Shown in pieces: positions 1 to 5,670 of a DNA stretch of 9,811 nt. The stretch covers positions 1-9,811 of the forward strand of contig JAEYTV010000317.1 in NCBI GenBank assembly GCA_023433855.1, written 5' to 3'. Each line of letters opens with the position of its first letter. Within the stretch, counting starts at the first letter, position 1. The stretch comes from Pseudomonadota bacterium (GTDB lineage: Bacteria > Pseudomonadota > Alphaproteobacteria > Rhizobiales > Rhizobiaceae). The position numbers and the translations under genes are program-made. A model generated the notes under the pieces. It made no database searches. It was not told where the DNA came from and saw nothing but the letters and a program-made list of their open reading frames with translations.

Positions 1-152
1 GTGCCGGCCTAACCGAATTCGGCCAGGAACTGCTCTGCCGCTACCGGAAAATGGAGGAGGCGAGCAGGGATGCGTTGCGAGCCGATCTCGACTGGCTGTC
101 CGCCAAGAGTGACCCCGGCTTCCAGCCGGTTGCCAAGACGGTCGAAGCCTGA
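1..152 (+). CDS. C-terminal end of a ModE/LysR-type winged helix-turn-helix regulator (5' truncated)
   Basis: Reading from base 3, an open frame runs to a TGA at 150-152 and gives 49 residues; its start lies off the left edge. It opens with GLTEFGQELLCRYRKMEEAS. The pattern LT-x-FG-x-x-L-x-x-RYR-x-ME is typical of the end of the winged helix-turn-helix in ModE-like and LysR-like DNA-binding domains, where it follows a glycine-rich wing. Proteins of this type in rhizobia are usually short, about 110-130 residues, and consist of only the DNA-binding domain without a molybdate-binding part. That would fit the 30 or so extra residues seen here after the motif. The target genes cannot be deduced. 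The gene converges on the DUF1217 gene with 6 bp between the stop codons, leaving no room for a separate terminator. The family assignment rests on this one motif, so it is moderately secure. Confidence 0.6.
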   Translation, partial: AGLTEFGQELLCRYRKMEEASRDALRADLDWLSAKSDPGFQPVAKTVEA

Positions 153-158
153 CCGCCC

Positions 159-2750
159 TCACCTCATCCTGATCTGCGACAAAGCCCACAGGGTATCGGC
201 ACTGATGCCGCCGCCGCCGCCGCCAAGAATGCTCGCAGCCGCGCTAGACCCAGCGGCATTGGCCTCAAGGTCATACATGATGGTGAAGCGGGTAATCAGT
301 TTCTGCAGTTTCTCGGGATCCGAAAGTTCCTGAAGATCAAGCTTGCTTTTCACCAGCTTGGCCTGCTGATCCACATCCATATTGCCGATCTCGGCCGGCA
401 GACTGAAGGCGATCCGGAAAAACTCCATCAGTGCTTCGTCTCCCAGGATGACATAGGGATCGGTGATGCTGTCCGCCATCCGCGCAAAATAAAGCGCAAG
501 CCGCACGCCTGCATTGTCCTCGCCCTCCTGGGTTTCGAGCATCTGGCGTATGTAATTGCTCTCCGTTGCCATGACTTCGCCGCCGTTCTGCACCTTGCCG
601 GCTGAGCTGCGGTCGATCTCGCCCCTGGAGTCGAAGTTGAATGTGCCGACGATCTGTGCAAACCGCTTGTCGGCTTGCGAATTGACGAAGCTCTGGGGAT
701 CGTTGAGATCCGACATGAAGGCCTTTTTCAGGAAATCAGCCGAAACTGTGGACGGGTCGATGCCCTTCGACGTGAGAAGAATATCAACCAGCTTGCGATC
801 GGCGAGGAATTCGTCGCGACTGTCGATCCGCTGCATCGTGTCGGTATAATATTTCGCCTCCTGCTCGGCCTTCTTCTTGGCGGCCTCGAGTTCATCCCCC
901 TGCAAGAAACGGGTCTTGCGCAGGATGTAGTCCTTGGCGACATTGGTGATGGTGGAATTGGACTGGGCGAGAACTGGAGTGGTAACCTCGCCGCTGCGGG
1001 TGAAGTTGAAGAGCTTCGCCAGGCTGACCAGCCTCTCGTCCTTCAACTGATAGATATAGCTCTTTGGGTCCGCCAGATCGCTTCGCAGCGCGCTCTTCAG
1101 TTTGAAAGCGGAATATTCCGACGGCTCGATCCCGACCGCCGAGAGGGCGAAGATCAGGCTGTCCCGGGCCTCCGTCTTGAACAGATCATCGAGCGTCTTG
1201 ATGGCAGCCATGTCAAGTTTGTAGAACCTGACCGCCTTGTCAAAAGCCTCTTCCTGCTTGTCATCCCACCTGCTCATGTAATTGGTGCGGGTCGAATTCG
1301 TCTGGGAGGTCGTTTGAGCGCCTCCAGCGGCAACGGTTCCGTCCGTGCCGAAGTTGAAGGCCCTGGCGAGCTCGAGATACTGGGGCCGCTCGCCCGCGTA
1401 CCTGTTGGCATAGCTTTCTGGATCGGCGAGATCGCTGGTCAGAATCTGCTCGATCGTCGACTTGACGATGTAGCTCTCGTCCAGATCAAAGGCAGTTTTG
1501 ATATACTTCAGAATACGCGGATCCCCGGTCAGATCCGTGACGCTGGTGGCCGTGGCCAGCTTGCTTTCAAAATACTCCTGGTTGAACATTGCCTCGGCAT
1601 GCGTCACGCGCGTCTGCTTGTTGAAATAGCCGCCGACGATCTCCTGCAGCTTGCTCCCTGTTACGATGCCCGAGGCAGGCACCGTGCCATCCGCATTGAA
1701 GTTGAAGTCTTCCGCTAGCGTCTTCATTACGGCCAGATAACTGGCATCCGCCTTGGTAGAGCTGATAATCTTGGCAAGCTCCGCGCGACGGGCATCCGTT
1801 TGCTCTACAGGCACGAGCCTGGAATTGAACTCGTCGAGAGTGGCCTGGTTCTCCAGGAGGGCTGCGCCGTCACGGGCGAGCCCGTCATCGATACTCTGCA
1901 AGCTCGCGCGCTTTGCAGCGATCGAGTCTTCGAGCTCGGCCTGGTCGACATCGGGATCTCCCCTCTGCGCCTCAAGACTGGCGATCTCCTGTTGTGTCGT
2001 CGCCTTCGCCTCGTTGCCAGCCTGAATTGATTGCTGCAGGGTGGACACGACACCAATCACGCCCTGACGGGCGGCCAGTTCCGCGTCCTCGGTTTTCGCC
2101 GCCTCATATTGGCTCAGCTTGTTGCCATAGGCGGTGTTGTAGTAGCTGTTCGGGTCATTCGGGTCGCTGGTCAGCACTCCGCGTATGGCGGTGTAGTTGT
2201 AGTACCGCGCGTCTATCCCGTAGGCAGTGAACATATAGTCCCGCAGGCGTTCATTTCTCAGGAATTCGTCGACCGTCTTGATGTTGCCCGCCTGTCCGAG
2301 CATGACCCGGAAATAGCGCGTATCCTCTTCGATTGTGTCATTTCGTGATGCAATCGTCTGGTCGTAGGTGTCGAACAACTCGTCCATCTGGCCGTCCGAT
2401 TGAGGGACTGCACCCTCGGTCGACGATGTGCCGAAGTTGAACGCGGCCGCAAAGTTCTTGTAGCGATCATCGGTGAGACGATTGGCAAAGCTGTTGTCGT
2501 CACCCAGGTCGCTTTCGAGGACCTGCTTCATGAACGCCTTGGCGTATATCATCTCTTCCAGTCCGTGGGCCTTCATGGCGTAGGAATAAAGACGATAGTC
2601 GTCCAGGAACTCATCGATGGACCGGATCTTGCCGATGTTTTCCTGATAATACTTGGTATCATTGGCCACCATCGTCTGGTTGGCCACCAGCTTCAGGCTT
2701 TTCTGAAGGTCGCGGTTGACGAGATCGAAGGTGAGGTAAGTTGATACCAT
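159..2750 (-). CDS. Large multi-repeat DUF1217 domain protein (possibly flagellum-associated)
   Basis: The product is about 863 residues, starting MVSTYLTFDLVNRDL. I chose the ATG at 2748-2750 because rhizobial family members begin MVSTYL; a TTG 36 bp upstream is also in frame. Neither has a strong Shine-Dalgarno sequence. Five copies of one unit of about 90 residues are visible. Each has an aromatic YY/YF motif, a helical DEFL-like stretch, then SDLxDPxSY, then FNF followed by a GxV/GxI turn. With ATG as residue 1, the FNF motifs are at about 104, 349, 465, 581 and 704. Repeat 2 carries a charged coiled-coil insertion (about 213-334). The last 130 residues look like a divergent sixth unit (YF...ITDPY, then LSDPEKL) and end with six glycines and a short tail. 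I see no signal peptide or membrane segment. DUF1217 proteins occur in rhizobial flagellar gene clusters, so a motility role is possible, but no flagellar gene is visible here. Confidence 0.85.
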   Translation of the reverse strand: MVSTYLTFDLVNRDLQKSLKLVANQTMVANDTKYYQENIGKIRSIDEFLDDYRLYSYAMKAHGLEEMIYAKAFMKQVLESDLGDDNSFANRLTDDRYKNFAAAFNFGTSSTEGAVPQSDGQMDELFDTYDQTIASRNDTIEEDTRYFRVMLGQAGNIKTVDEFLRNERLRDYMFTAYGIDARYYNYTAIRGVLTSDPNDPNSYYNTAYGNKLSQYEAAKTEDAELAARQGVIGVVSTLQQSIQAGNEAKATTQQEIASLEAQRGDPDVDQAELEDSIAAKRASLQSIDDGLARDGAALLENQATLDEFNSRLVPVEQTDARRAELAKIISSTKADASYLAVMKTLAEDFNFNADGTVPASGIVTGSKLQEIVGGYFNKQTRVTHAEAMFNQEYFESKLATATSVTDLTGDPRILKYIKTAFDLDESYIVKSTIEQILTSDLADPESYANRYAGERPQYLELARAFNFGTDGTVAAGGAQTTSQTNSTRTNYMSRWDDKQEEAFDKAVRFYKLDMAAIKTLDDLFKTEARDSLIFALSAVGIEPSEYSAFKLKSALRSDLADPKSYIYQLKDERLVSLAKLFNFTRSGEVTTPVLAQSNSTITNVAKDYILRKTRFLQGDELEAAKKKAEQEAKYYTDTMQRIDSRDEFLADRKLVDILLTSKGIDPSTVSADFLKKAFMSDLNDPQSFVNSQADKRFAQIVGTFNFDSRGEIDRSSAGKVQNGGEVMATESNYIRQMLETQEGEDNAGVRLALYFARMADSITDPYVILGDEALMEFFRIAFSLPAEIGNMDVDQQAKLVKSKLDLQELSDPEKLQKLITRFTIMYDLEANAAGSSAAASILGGGGGGISADTLWALSQIRMR
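207..224 (-). repeat. Six-copy GGC trinucleotide run encoding poly-Gly
   Basis: Six tandem GCC triplets on the + strand read as six GGC glycine codons near the C-terminus of the DUF1217 protein (ILGGGGGGISA). The run joins the last helical unit to a short tail. Gain or loss of a unit would keep the frame and only change linker length. Confidence 0.8.
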
Positions 2751-2829
2751 AGCAGGCGCGCCCCAGTCGGAATTATGCTGCAGCAAGTATCCCAGGCCAT
2801 CCTTGCCCGGGGCTTTAGGCCTTCGTCTA

Positions 2830-2854
2830 CTGTCCCGCGACTGGACAGCGCGGG
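2830..2854 (-). repeat. Two overlapping, mutually exclusive hairpins in the DUF1217 leader region
   Basis: CTGTCC (2830-2835) can pair with GGACAG (2843-2848) around a 7-nt loop. Alternatively CCCGCG (2834-2839) can pair with CGCGGG (2849-2854). The two stems share bases and cannot form together. They lie 80-104 bp upstream of the DUF1217 ATG. If that gene is transcribed from further upstream they would sit in its leader RNA. Function is unknown. Confidence 0.4.
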
Positions 2855-2944
2855 GGATTCACCTTCCGGAAACCCAAAGAGATTCACTTTCACTAACCAT
2901 CCAGAGATGCAAAGCTTCTTTAACCGCGATTTTTAAGCAGTCTC

Positions 2945-2965
2945 GAACATGCCCGCCCTATGTTC
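2945..2965 (+). promoter_or_regulatory. Inverted repeat GAACAT-N9-ATGTTC over a likely -10 box of the DUF6101 gene
   Basis: Perfect 6-bp arms lie at 2945-2950 and 2960-2965. The right arm overlaps CTATGT (2958-2963), which differs at one base from the rhizobial -10 consensus CTATAT. No good -35 lies 16-18 bp upstream, as expected for an activator-dependent or weak promoter. Predicted transcription would begin near 2970, leaving a leader of about 68 nt. The spacing does not match the alphaproteobacterial LexA site, which is a direct GTTC-N7-GTTC repeat. Confidence 0.35.
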
Positions 2966-3037
2966 TGGCCATCAGAGGACAAAAGTCCCGCAGAGAAACC
3001 GGAAACGGCTCTCAGGTAAAACAAGGGTAGCATATCG

Positions 3038-3604
3038 ATGACCAACACTGTTCTGAAGCCCGCATGGGCAGGGTCGACATTGAGGCTCGATCCGTCTCGT
3101 TTCCCGCAGCAGGTTACCTATGCGCTGCGCGAGACATCAGGAGATGTCACTATCACCATCGACGAGCGCGGCGCAGTGCTGCGCAAGATCCTTCCGACAA
3201 GCGGCCTGCCGCTTTCCTTCGCCCTGCCTGCACGAGCGTTCAGGGGGGTCGCCGCGCGCGCCATCGATCATGGCGACGGCGAAGTTACCGTCACCCTTGA
3301 GCTTCACCACGAAGATCCGGAGCTGTGCATCCCCCTTCTGGTCGCTCATGATCTTTGCGATATCGCCGCCGACTGGCGCACTTGGTCGGAAGCGTTTCGT
3401 ATTCCCATGTTGATGGTGGAAGCCGACGGCATTGCCCGTCCGCTCGAGAACCACGTGGGTGACGTCCGCTCAAACGGTTCCAAGCCCCGGCGTCGGTATT
3501 CCTATTTCGCCGAGCGGCGCCCGCGCTTCCTGGTACGCCGCAACACCGGCAGTCTCGGCGTCACCATGAAGATCGAAGGCAAGGAGATTATCGCGCGCCG
3601 ATAG
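3038..3604 (+). CDS. DUF6101-type conserved rhizobial protein
   Basis: The product is 188 residues. The ATG is preceded by AAGGG at 3023-3027, a serviceable ribosome-binding site 10 nt away. The N-terminal part includes LRLDPSRFPQQVTYAL at residues 15-30. A beta-rich segment follows (DVTITIDERGAVLRK, then the TVTLELHHEDPELCIPLL stretch at 84-101). Next comes DWRTWSEAF (112-120) and a basic tail with SKPRRRYSYFAERRPRFLVRR (148-168) that could contact nucleic acid or acidic lipid. There is no signal peptide or transmembrane segment. The overall pattern fits the DUF6101 family, which is largely confined to Hyphomicrobiales and has no assigned function. The family name is from memory of the pattern; the reading frame itself is secure. 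It stands alone on the + strand and converges on ubiA with a shared terminator between them. Confidence 0.82.
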   Translation: MTNTVLKPAWAGSTLRLDPSRFPQQVTYALRETSGDVTITIDERGAVLRKILPTSGLPLSFALPARAFRGVAARAIDHGDGEVTVTLELHHEDPELCIPLLVAHDLCDIAADWRTWSEAFRIPMLMVEADGIARPLENHVGDVRSNGSKPRRRYSYFAERRPRFLVRRNTGSLGVTMKIEGKEIIARR

Positions 3605-3644
3605 GCTTTGTTTGTCCCTTTGCCCATGGCTTGCGCGATAGTGA

Positions 3645-3675
3645 GGAAGCCCGACCATCCGCCGGTCGGGCTTTC
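3645..3675. terminator. Bidirectional hairpin terminator between the DUF6101 gene and ubiA
   Basis: AAGCCCGACC (3647-3656) and GGTCGGGCTT (3664-3673) form a perfect 10-bp stem with a 7-nt loop, extendable by G-T and G-C pairs at the base. The stem lies between converging stop codons (3602-3604 and 3680-3682), so it can serve both transcripts. The following T tracts are short (CTTTCCT on +, CTTCCTC on -), so termination may be imperfect. Confidence 0.65.
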
Positions 3676-3679
3676 CTGC

Positions 3680-4630
3680 TTAGAGCACCAGCGAAAGAAC
3701 GAGTCCGATAAGCAGGATGAGGCCCACGTGGTGGTTCGACTTGAAGAGCTTCAGGCATTGCTCGCCATTGTCGATGTCGAGGATCCATATCTGCCAGCCG
3801 AACATCACCGCCGCAGCCAACAGACCCAGATAGGCGGCGAAACCGACGCCTGCGGCAACGAAAGCGAAAATCAGGAATAGGAGCGTCAGGCCATAAAGCC
3901 TGACGAGCCATTTCTTGGTGTTCTCGCCAAACAACCGGGCCGTGGAACGAACCCCGATCAGTTGATCATCCTCTTTGTCCTGATGCGCATAGATCGTGTC
4001 ATAACCCACGGTCCAGCTCACAGCCGAGAGATACAACCACACGGGTGCCCAGTCGAGGCTGGCGAACAGTCCGGCCCATCCCATCAGCGCTCCCCAGGAA
4101 AACGCCAGGCCCAGGAAGAACTGAGGCCAGTCGGTGAACCGTTTGGCAAACGGATAGATCGCCACAAGGCCGAGCGACAGAATGCCGAGAAAGATCGAGA
4201 AGGCGTTGAACTGCACAAGCACCAGAAGACCCACGAGGGCCTGGAATACGATGAAGACCTTGGCCTCCAACCGCGATACGCGCCCGGAGGGCAACGGACG
4301 CGAGCGGGTCCGCGCAACTTCCATGTCGATTTTCTGGTCGACCAGGTCATTGTAGGTGCAGCCGGCGCCACGCATGGCAACCGAGCCCACGAAGAAGAGG
4401 ATGAGGTGAAAAACAAAAAGCCCGGGGGAAAACAGCCCCGTGTCCCGGGCAGCATTGGCAGCGAGTGCAGCCGACCAGAAACAGGGCCACATGAGCAGTT
4501 GCCACCCGATCGGCCGGTCCCAGCGTGCCAATTGCGCATAGGGCCAGCCCGCGCGGGGCAGCACGCGATAAACCCAGTTATCGGAAGGTGCGTCGGCCAC
4601 CCGGCCGCTCGAGTGGTCGGCGTTCGTCAT
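3680..4630 (-). CDS. ubiA: 4-hydroxybenzoate polyprenyltransferase (UbiA)
   Basis: UbiA joins a long polyprenyl chain to 4-hydroxybenzoate, the first membrane step of ubiquinone synthesis, and is embedded in the inner membrane. The 316-residue product is full length. LARWDRPIGWQLLMWPCFWS (34-53) is the conserved entry to the first helix. The first Mg/prenyl-diphosphate motif is NDLVDQKID (94-102, Asp95, Asp98, Asp102), followed by R-x-R-PLPSG (109-116). The second is YDTIYAHQDKEDD (210-222, Asp211, Asp218, Asp222). Several hydrophobic helices span the rest, for example 71-86, 126-160, 246-280 and 301-316. No Shine-Dalgarno sequence precedes the ATG, and the next Met is residue 47, inside conserved sequence, so this start is nearly forced. 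The methyltransferase gene ends 62 bp upstream on the same strand, but ubiA has its own promoter-like sequence there. Confidence 0.95.
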   Translation of the reverse strand: MTNADHSSGRVADAPSDNWVYRVLPRAGWPYAQLARWDRPIGWQLLMWPCFWSAALAANAARDTGLFSPGLFVFHLILFFVGSVAMRGAGCTYNDLVDQKIDMEVARTRSRPLPSGRVSRLEAKVFIVFQALVGLLVLVQFNAFSIFLGILSLGLVAIYPFAKRFTDWPQFFLGLAFSWGALMGWAGLFASLDWAPVWLYLSAVSWTVGYDTIYAHQDKEDDQLIGVRSTARLFGENTKKWLVRLYGLTLLFLIFAFVAAGVGFAAYLGLLAAAVMFGWQIWILDIDNGEQCLKLFKSNHHVGLILLIGLVLSLVL

Positions 4631-4637
4631 GGCACGG

Positions 4638-4667
4638 TTCTAGCGCCCCGCCGAGCGAACGGTCAAG
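4638..4667 (-). promoter_or_regulatory. Likely sigma70 promoter of ubiA, placing the transcript start at or next to the ATG
   Basis: On the minus strand CTTGAC (+ strand 4662-4667) matches the rhizobial -35 consensus exactly. After 18 bp comes CTAGAA (4638-4643), which matches CTATAT at four of six positions; counted as TTGACC the spacer is 17 bp. Only 7 bp separate the -10 box from the ubiA ATG at 4630, so transcription would begin at or one base before the A of the start codon. Confidence 0.5.
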
Positions 4668-4692
4668 CGACGCGCTGTCCGCACCGCCAGGT

Positions 4693-5571
4693 TCAAAGCT
4701 TGGTCGCAATGACCACGCCGTTCAACATGGTCATGTCCATGGCGGGACGATCGAAGGGCTGTGCAAGGCCGCTGACTGAAGGAGCGACAAGCGCGTCGGC
4801 AATGGATTTCGCCGGCAGGACCCGCACATCACCCCAGCCATTGGCTTCAAAGGCGCGCCTGTAGTCTACAGGCCGTTTTCGATTCGGCTGCCCTGGAAAG
4901 CTCAGTAACCGATAAAGCCAGGCGGGAAACCTGTAGATGTTGTTCGGGTCCCGTTCGCGTATCCAGCGGGAGTGGGTCTGGAAGTCCACGATATGGAGAC
5001 TGATGCAGCCGCGCCGAGCAACGCTGCTCAGATCGGCGATCGTTCTCTCGATATCGTCGAAGTGCTCGAACGCAGCGCAACTGACGATCAAGTCGAACTT
5101 CCGTCCGGATGCAGCCTTGGCAATGTCGAAATCCGGCTCTACCCTATAGTCGAACAAAGGGGAGCTATGTCCGGTCAAGGCTGTCGCCCGGCTGACGGCC
5201 TCCGGTGCAAGCGGGTGTGGGAAACGGTCTATGGTGTCGGCGAAGAAGGACGCCGGCTCGTCCCCGGCAAGCCGGAATGCGTCCACTGCGAGGTAGGACC
5301 TTGCACCGTGCGCCAGTAACAGGGCGCCCGTGCCAAGCGAGGAGCCCGGACCGAGCTCAAGCACATCGCGGTCCTTGTACGCCACTCCCGGAGGAAGGAA
5401 GCGGCTCCAGGATTCAACGACATCCTGCACATAGGCATGGCGCCCGTCCCAGTTCTCGTCAGCGACTGTGTTGGGCTTCGTATAGCCCCGAAGACGATGT
5501 TTCGCCCAGACGAGTGTCAAAACACCCAAACCGAGTGTTTGCATCGCCGTATTACGCAGAACGTCTTGCAT
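4693..5571 (-). CDS. Class I SAM-dependent methyltransferase, substrate unknown
   Basis: The product is 292 residues. SAM-binding motif I is DVLELGPGSSLG (69-80), followed by the acidic residue ending motif II at Asp97 (LAVDAF). The motif IV region is FDLIVSCAAFEHFDD (159-173), and SLHIVDFQTHS (191-201) forms the next strand. This arrangement is that of the Methyltransf_11/23-type Rossmann fold. The segment DPNNIYRFPAWLYRLLSF (208-225), then PNRKRPVDYRRAFEANGW (229-246), is a pattern seen in uncharacterised methyltransferases of this group and does not reveal the substrate. Residues 11-23 are hydrophobic and followed by basic residues, possibly a peripheral membrane anchor. The ATG at 5569-5571 was chosen; an ATG at codon 10 is an alternative and neither has a clear Shine-Dalgarno sequence. 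It lies between cfa (97 bp upstream) and ubiA (62 bp downstream) on the same strand. A lipid or envelope substrate is a guess from context only. Confidence 0.85.
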   Translation of the reverse strand: MQDVLRNTAMQTLGLGVLTLVWAKHRLRGYTKPNTVADENWDGRHAYVQDVVESWSRFLPPGVAYKDRDVLELGPGSSLGTGALLLAHGARSYLAVDAFRLAGDEPASFFADTIDRFPHPLAPEAVSRATALTGHSSPLFDYRVEPDFDIAKAASGRKFDLIVSCAAFEHFDDIERTIADLSSVARRGCISLHIVDFQTHSRWIRERDPNNIYRFPAWLYRLLSFPGQPNRKRPVDYRRAFEANGWGDVRVLPAKSIADALVAPSVSGLAQPFDRPAMDMTMLNGVVIATKL

Positions 5572-5574
5572 AGG

Positions 5575-5602
5575 TCGGATCCCAGCTCGCAGCCGGATCC
5601 GA
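5575..5602 (-). promoter_or_regulatory. Hairpin covering the ribosome-binding region of the methyltransferase gene
   Basis: TCGGATCC (5575-5582) and GGATCCGA (5595-5602) are perfect 8-bp inverted arms. Inside them GCT (5585-5587) can pair with AGC (5591-5593), making a longer stem with a small internal loop. In the minus-strand mRNA this structure ends 3 nt before the ATG, so it would bury the only purine-rich candidate ribosome-binding site (GGGA). It may limit translation; a DNA operator is the alternative. Confidence 0.45.
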
Positions 5603-5606
5603 ATAG

Positions 5607-5628
5607 CACAGGAGCATGTGTTCCTGTG
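5607..5628 (-). repeat. Second hairpin in the cfa-methyltransferase spacer
   Basis: CACAGGA (5607-5613) and TCCTGTG (5622-5628) are perfect 7-bp arms around an 8-nt loop, 4 bp from the neighbouring hairpin at 5575-5602. No T tract follows on the minus strand, so an efficient intrinsic terminator is unlikely. It may be an RNA-processing site, a transcript-stability element or an operator. Confidence 0.4.
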
Positions 5629-5657
5629 GGAGAAGATGAATACAAGGTAAACGCAGC

Positions 5658-5670
5658 CCGCGTGTCGCGG
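5658..5670 (-). repeat. Short hairpin directly after the cfa stop codon
   Basis: CCGCG (5658-5662) and CGCGG (5666-5670) flank a 3-nt loop and abut the cfa stop codon (5671-5673). The stem is GC-only but just 5 bp and lacks a clean T run. It is a weak terminator or a 3'-end stabiliser at best. Confidence 0.3.

Larger units (their letters stand above)
2751..3037. promoter_or_regulatory. Divergent intergenic region between the DUF1217 and DUF6101 genes
   Basis: This 287-bp gap separates two genes pointing away from each other and must hold both promoters. I see no convincing protein here; the short open frame at 2803-3030 has no ribosome-binding site and no family resemblance. It contains an AT-rich stretch at about 2858-2940, the paired hairpins at 2830-2854 and the inverted repeat at 2945-2965. 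I could not find a full -35/-10 pair for the DUF1217 gene. Confidence 0.6.

Noticed and set aside
675..1718. A 347-codon open frame on the + strand inside the DUF1217 gene.
   Set aside because: It is antisense to the repeat protein, whose five conserved motifs prove the coding strand. No ribosome-binding site or domain supports it.
2751..2786. An upstream in-frame TTG start for the DUF1217 protein that would add 12 residues.
   Set aside because: The extra residues are not typical of the family, TTG is a poor start, and the family begins at the ATG at 2748-2750.
2945..2965. A LexA (SOS) box upstream of the DUF6101 gene.
   Set aside because: The alphaproteobacterial site is a direct GTTC-N7-GTTC repeat. 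Here the GAAC and GTTC are inverted with a 13-bp gap.
3962..4864. A 300-codon open frame on the + strand antisense to ubiA.
   Set aside because: It runs through ubiA, its promoter and the end of the methyltransferase gene, with low-complexity composition. It is a shadow of ubiA codon usage.
5595..5628. A general-stress (EcfG-type, GGAAC-N16/17-CGTT) promoter on the minus strand before the methyltransferase gene.
   Set aside because: GGAAC is present, but no CGTT follows at the required distance.
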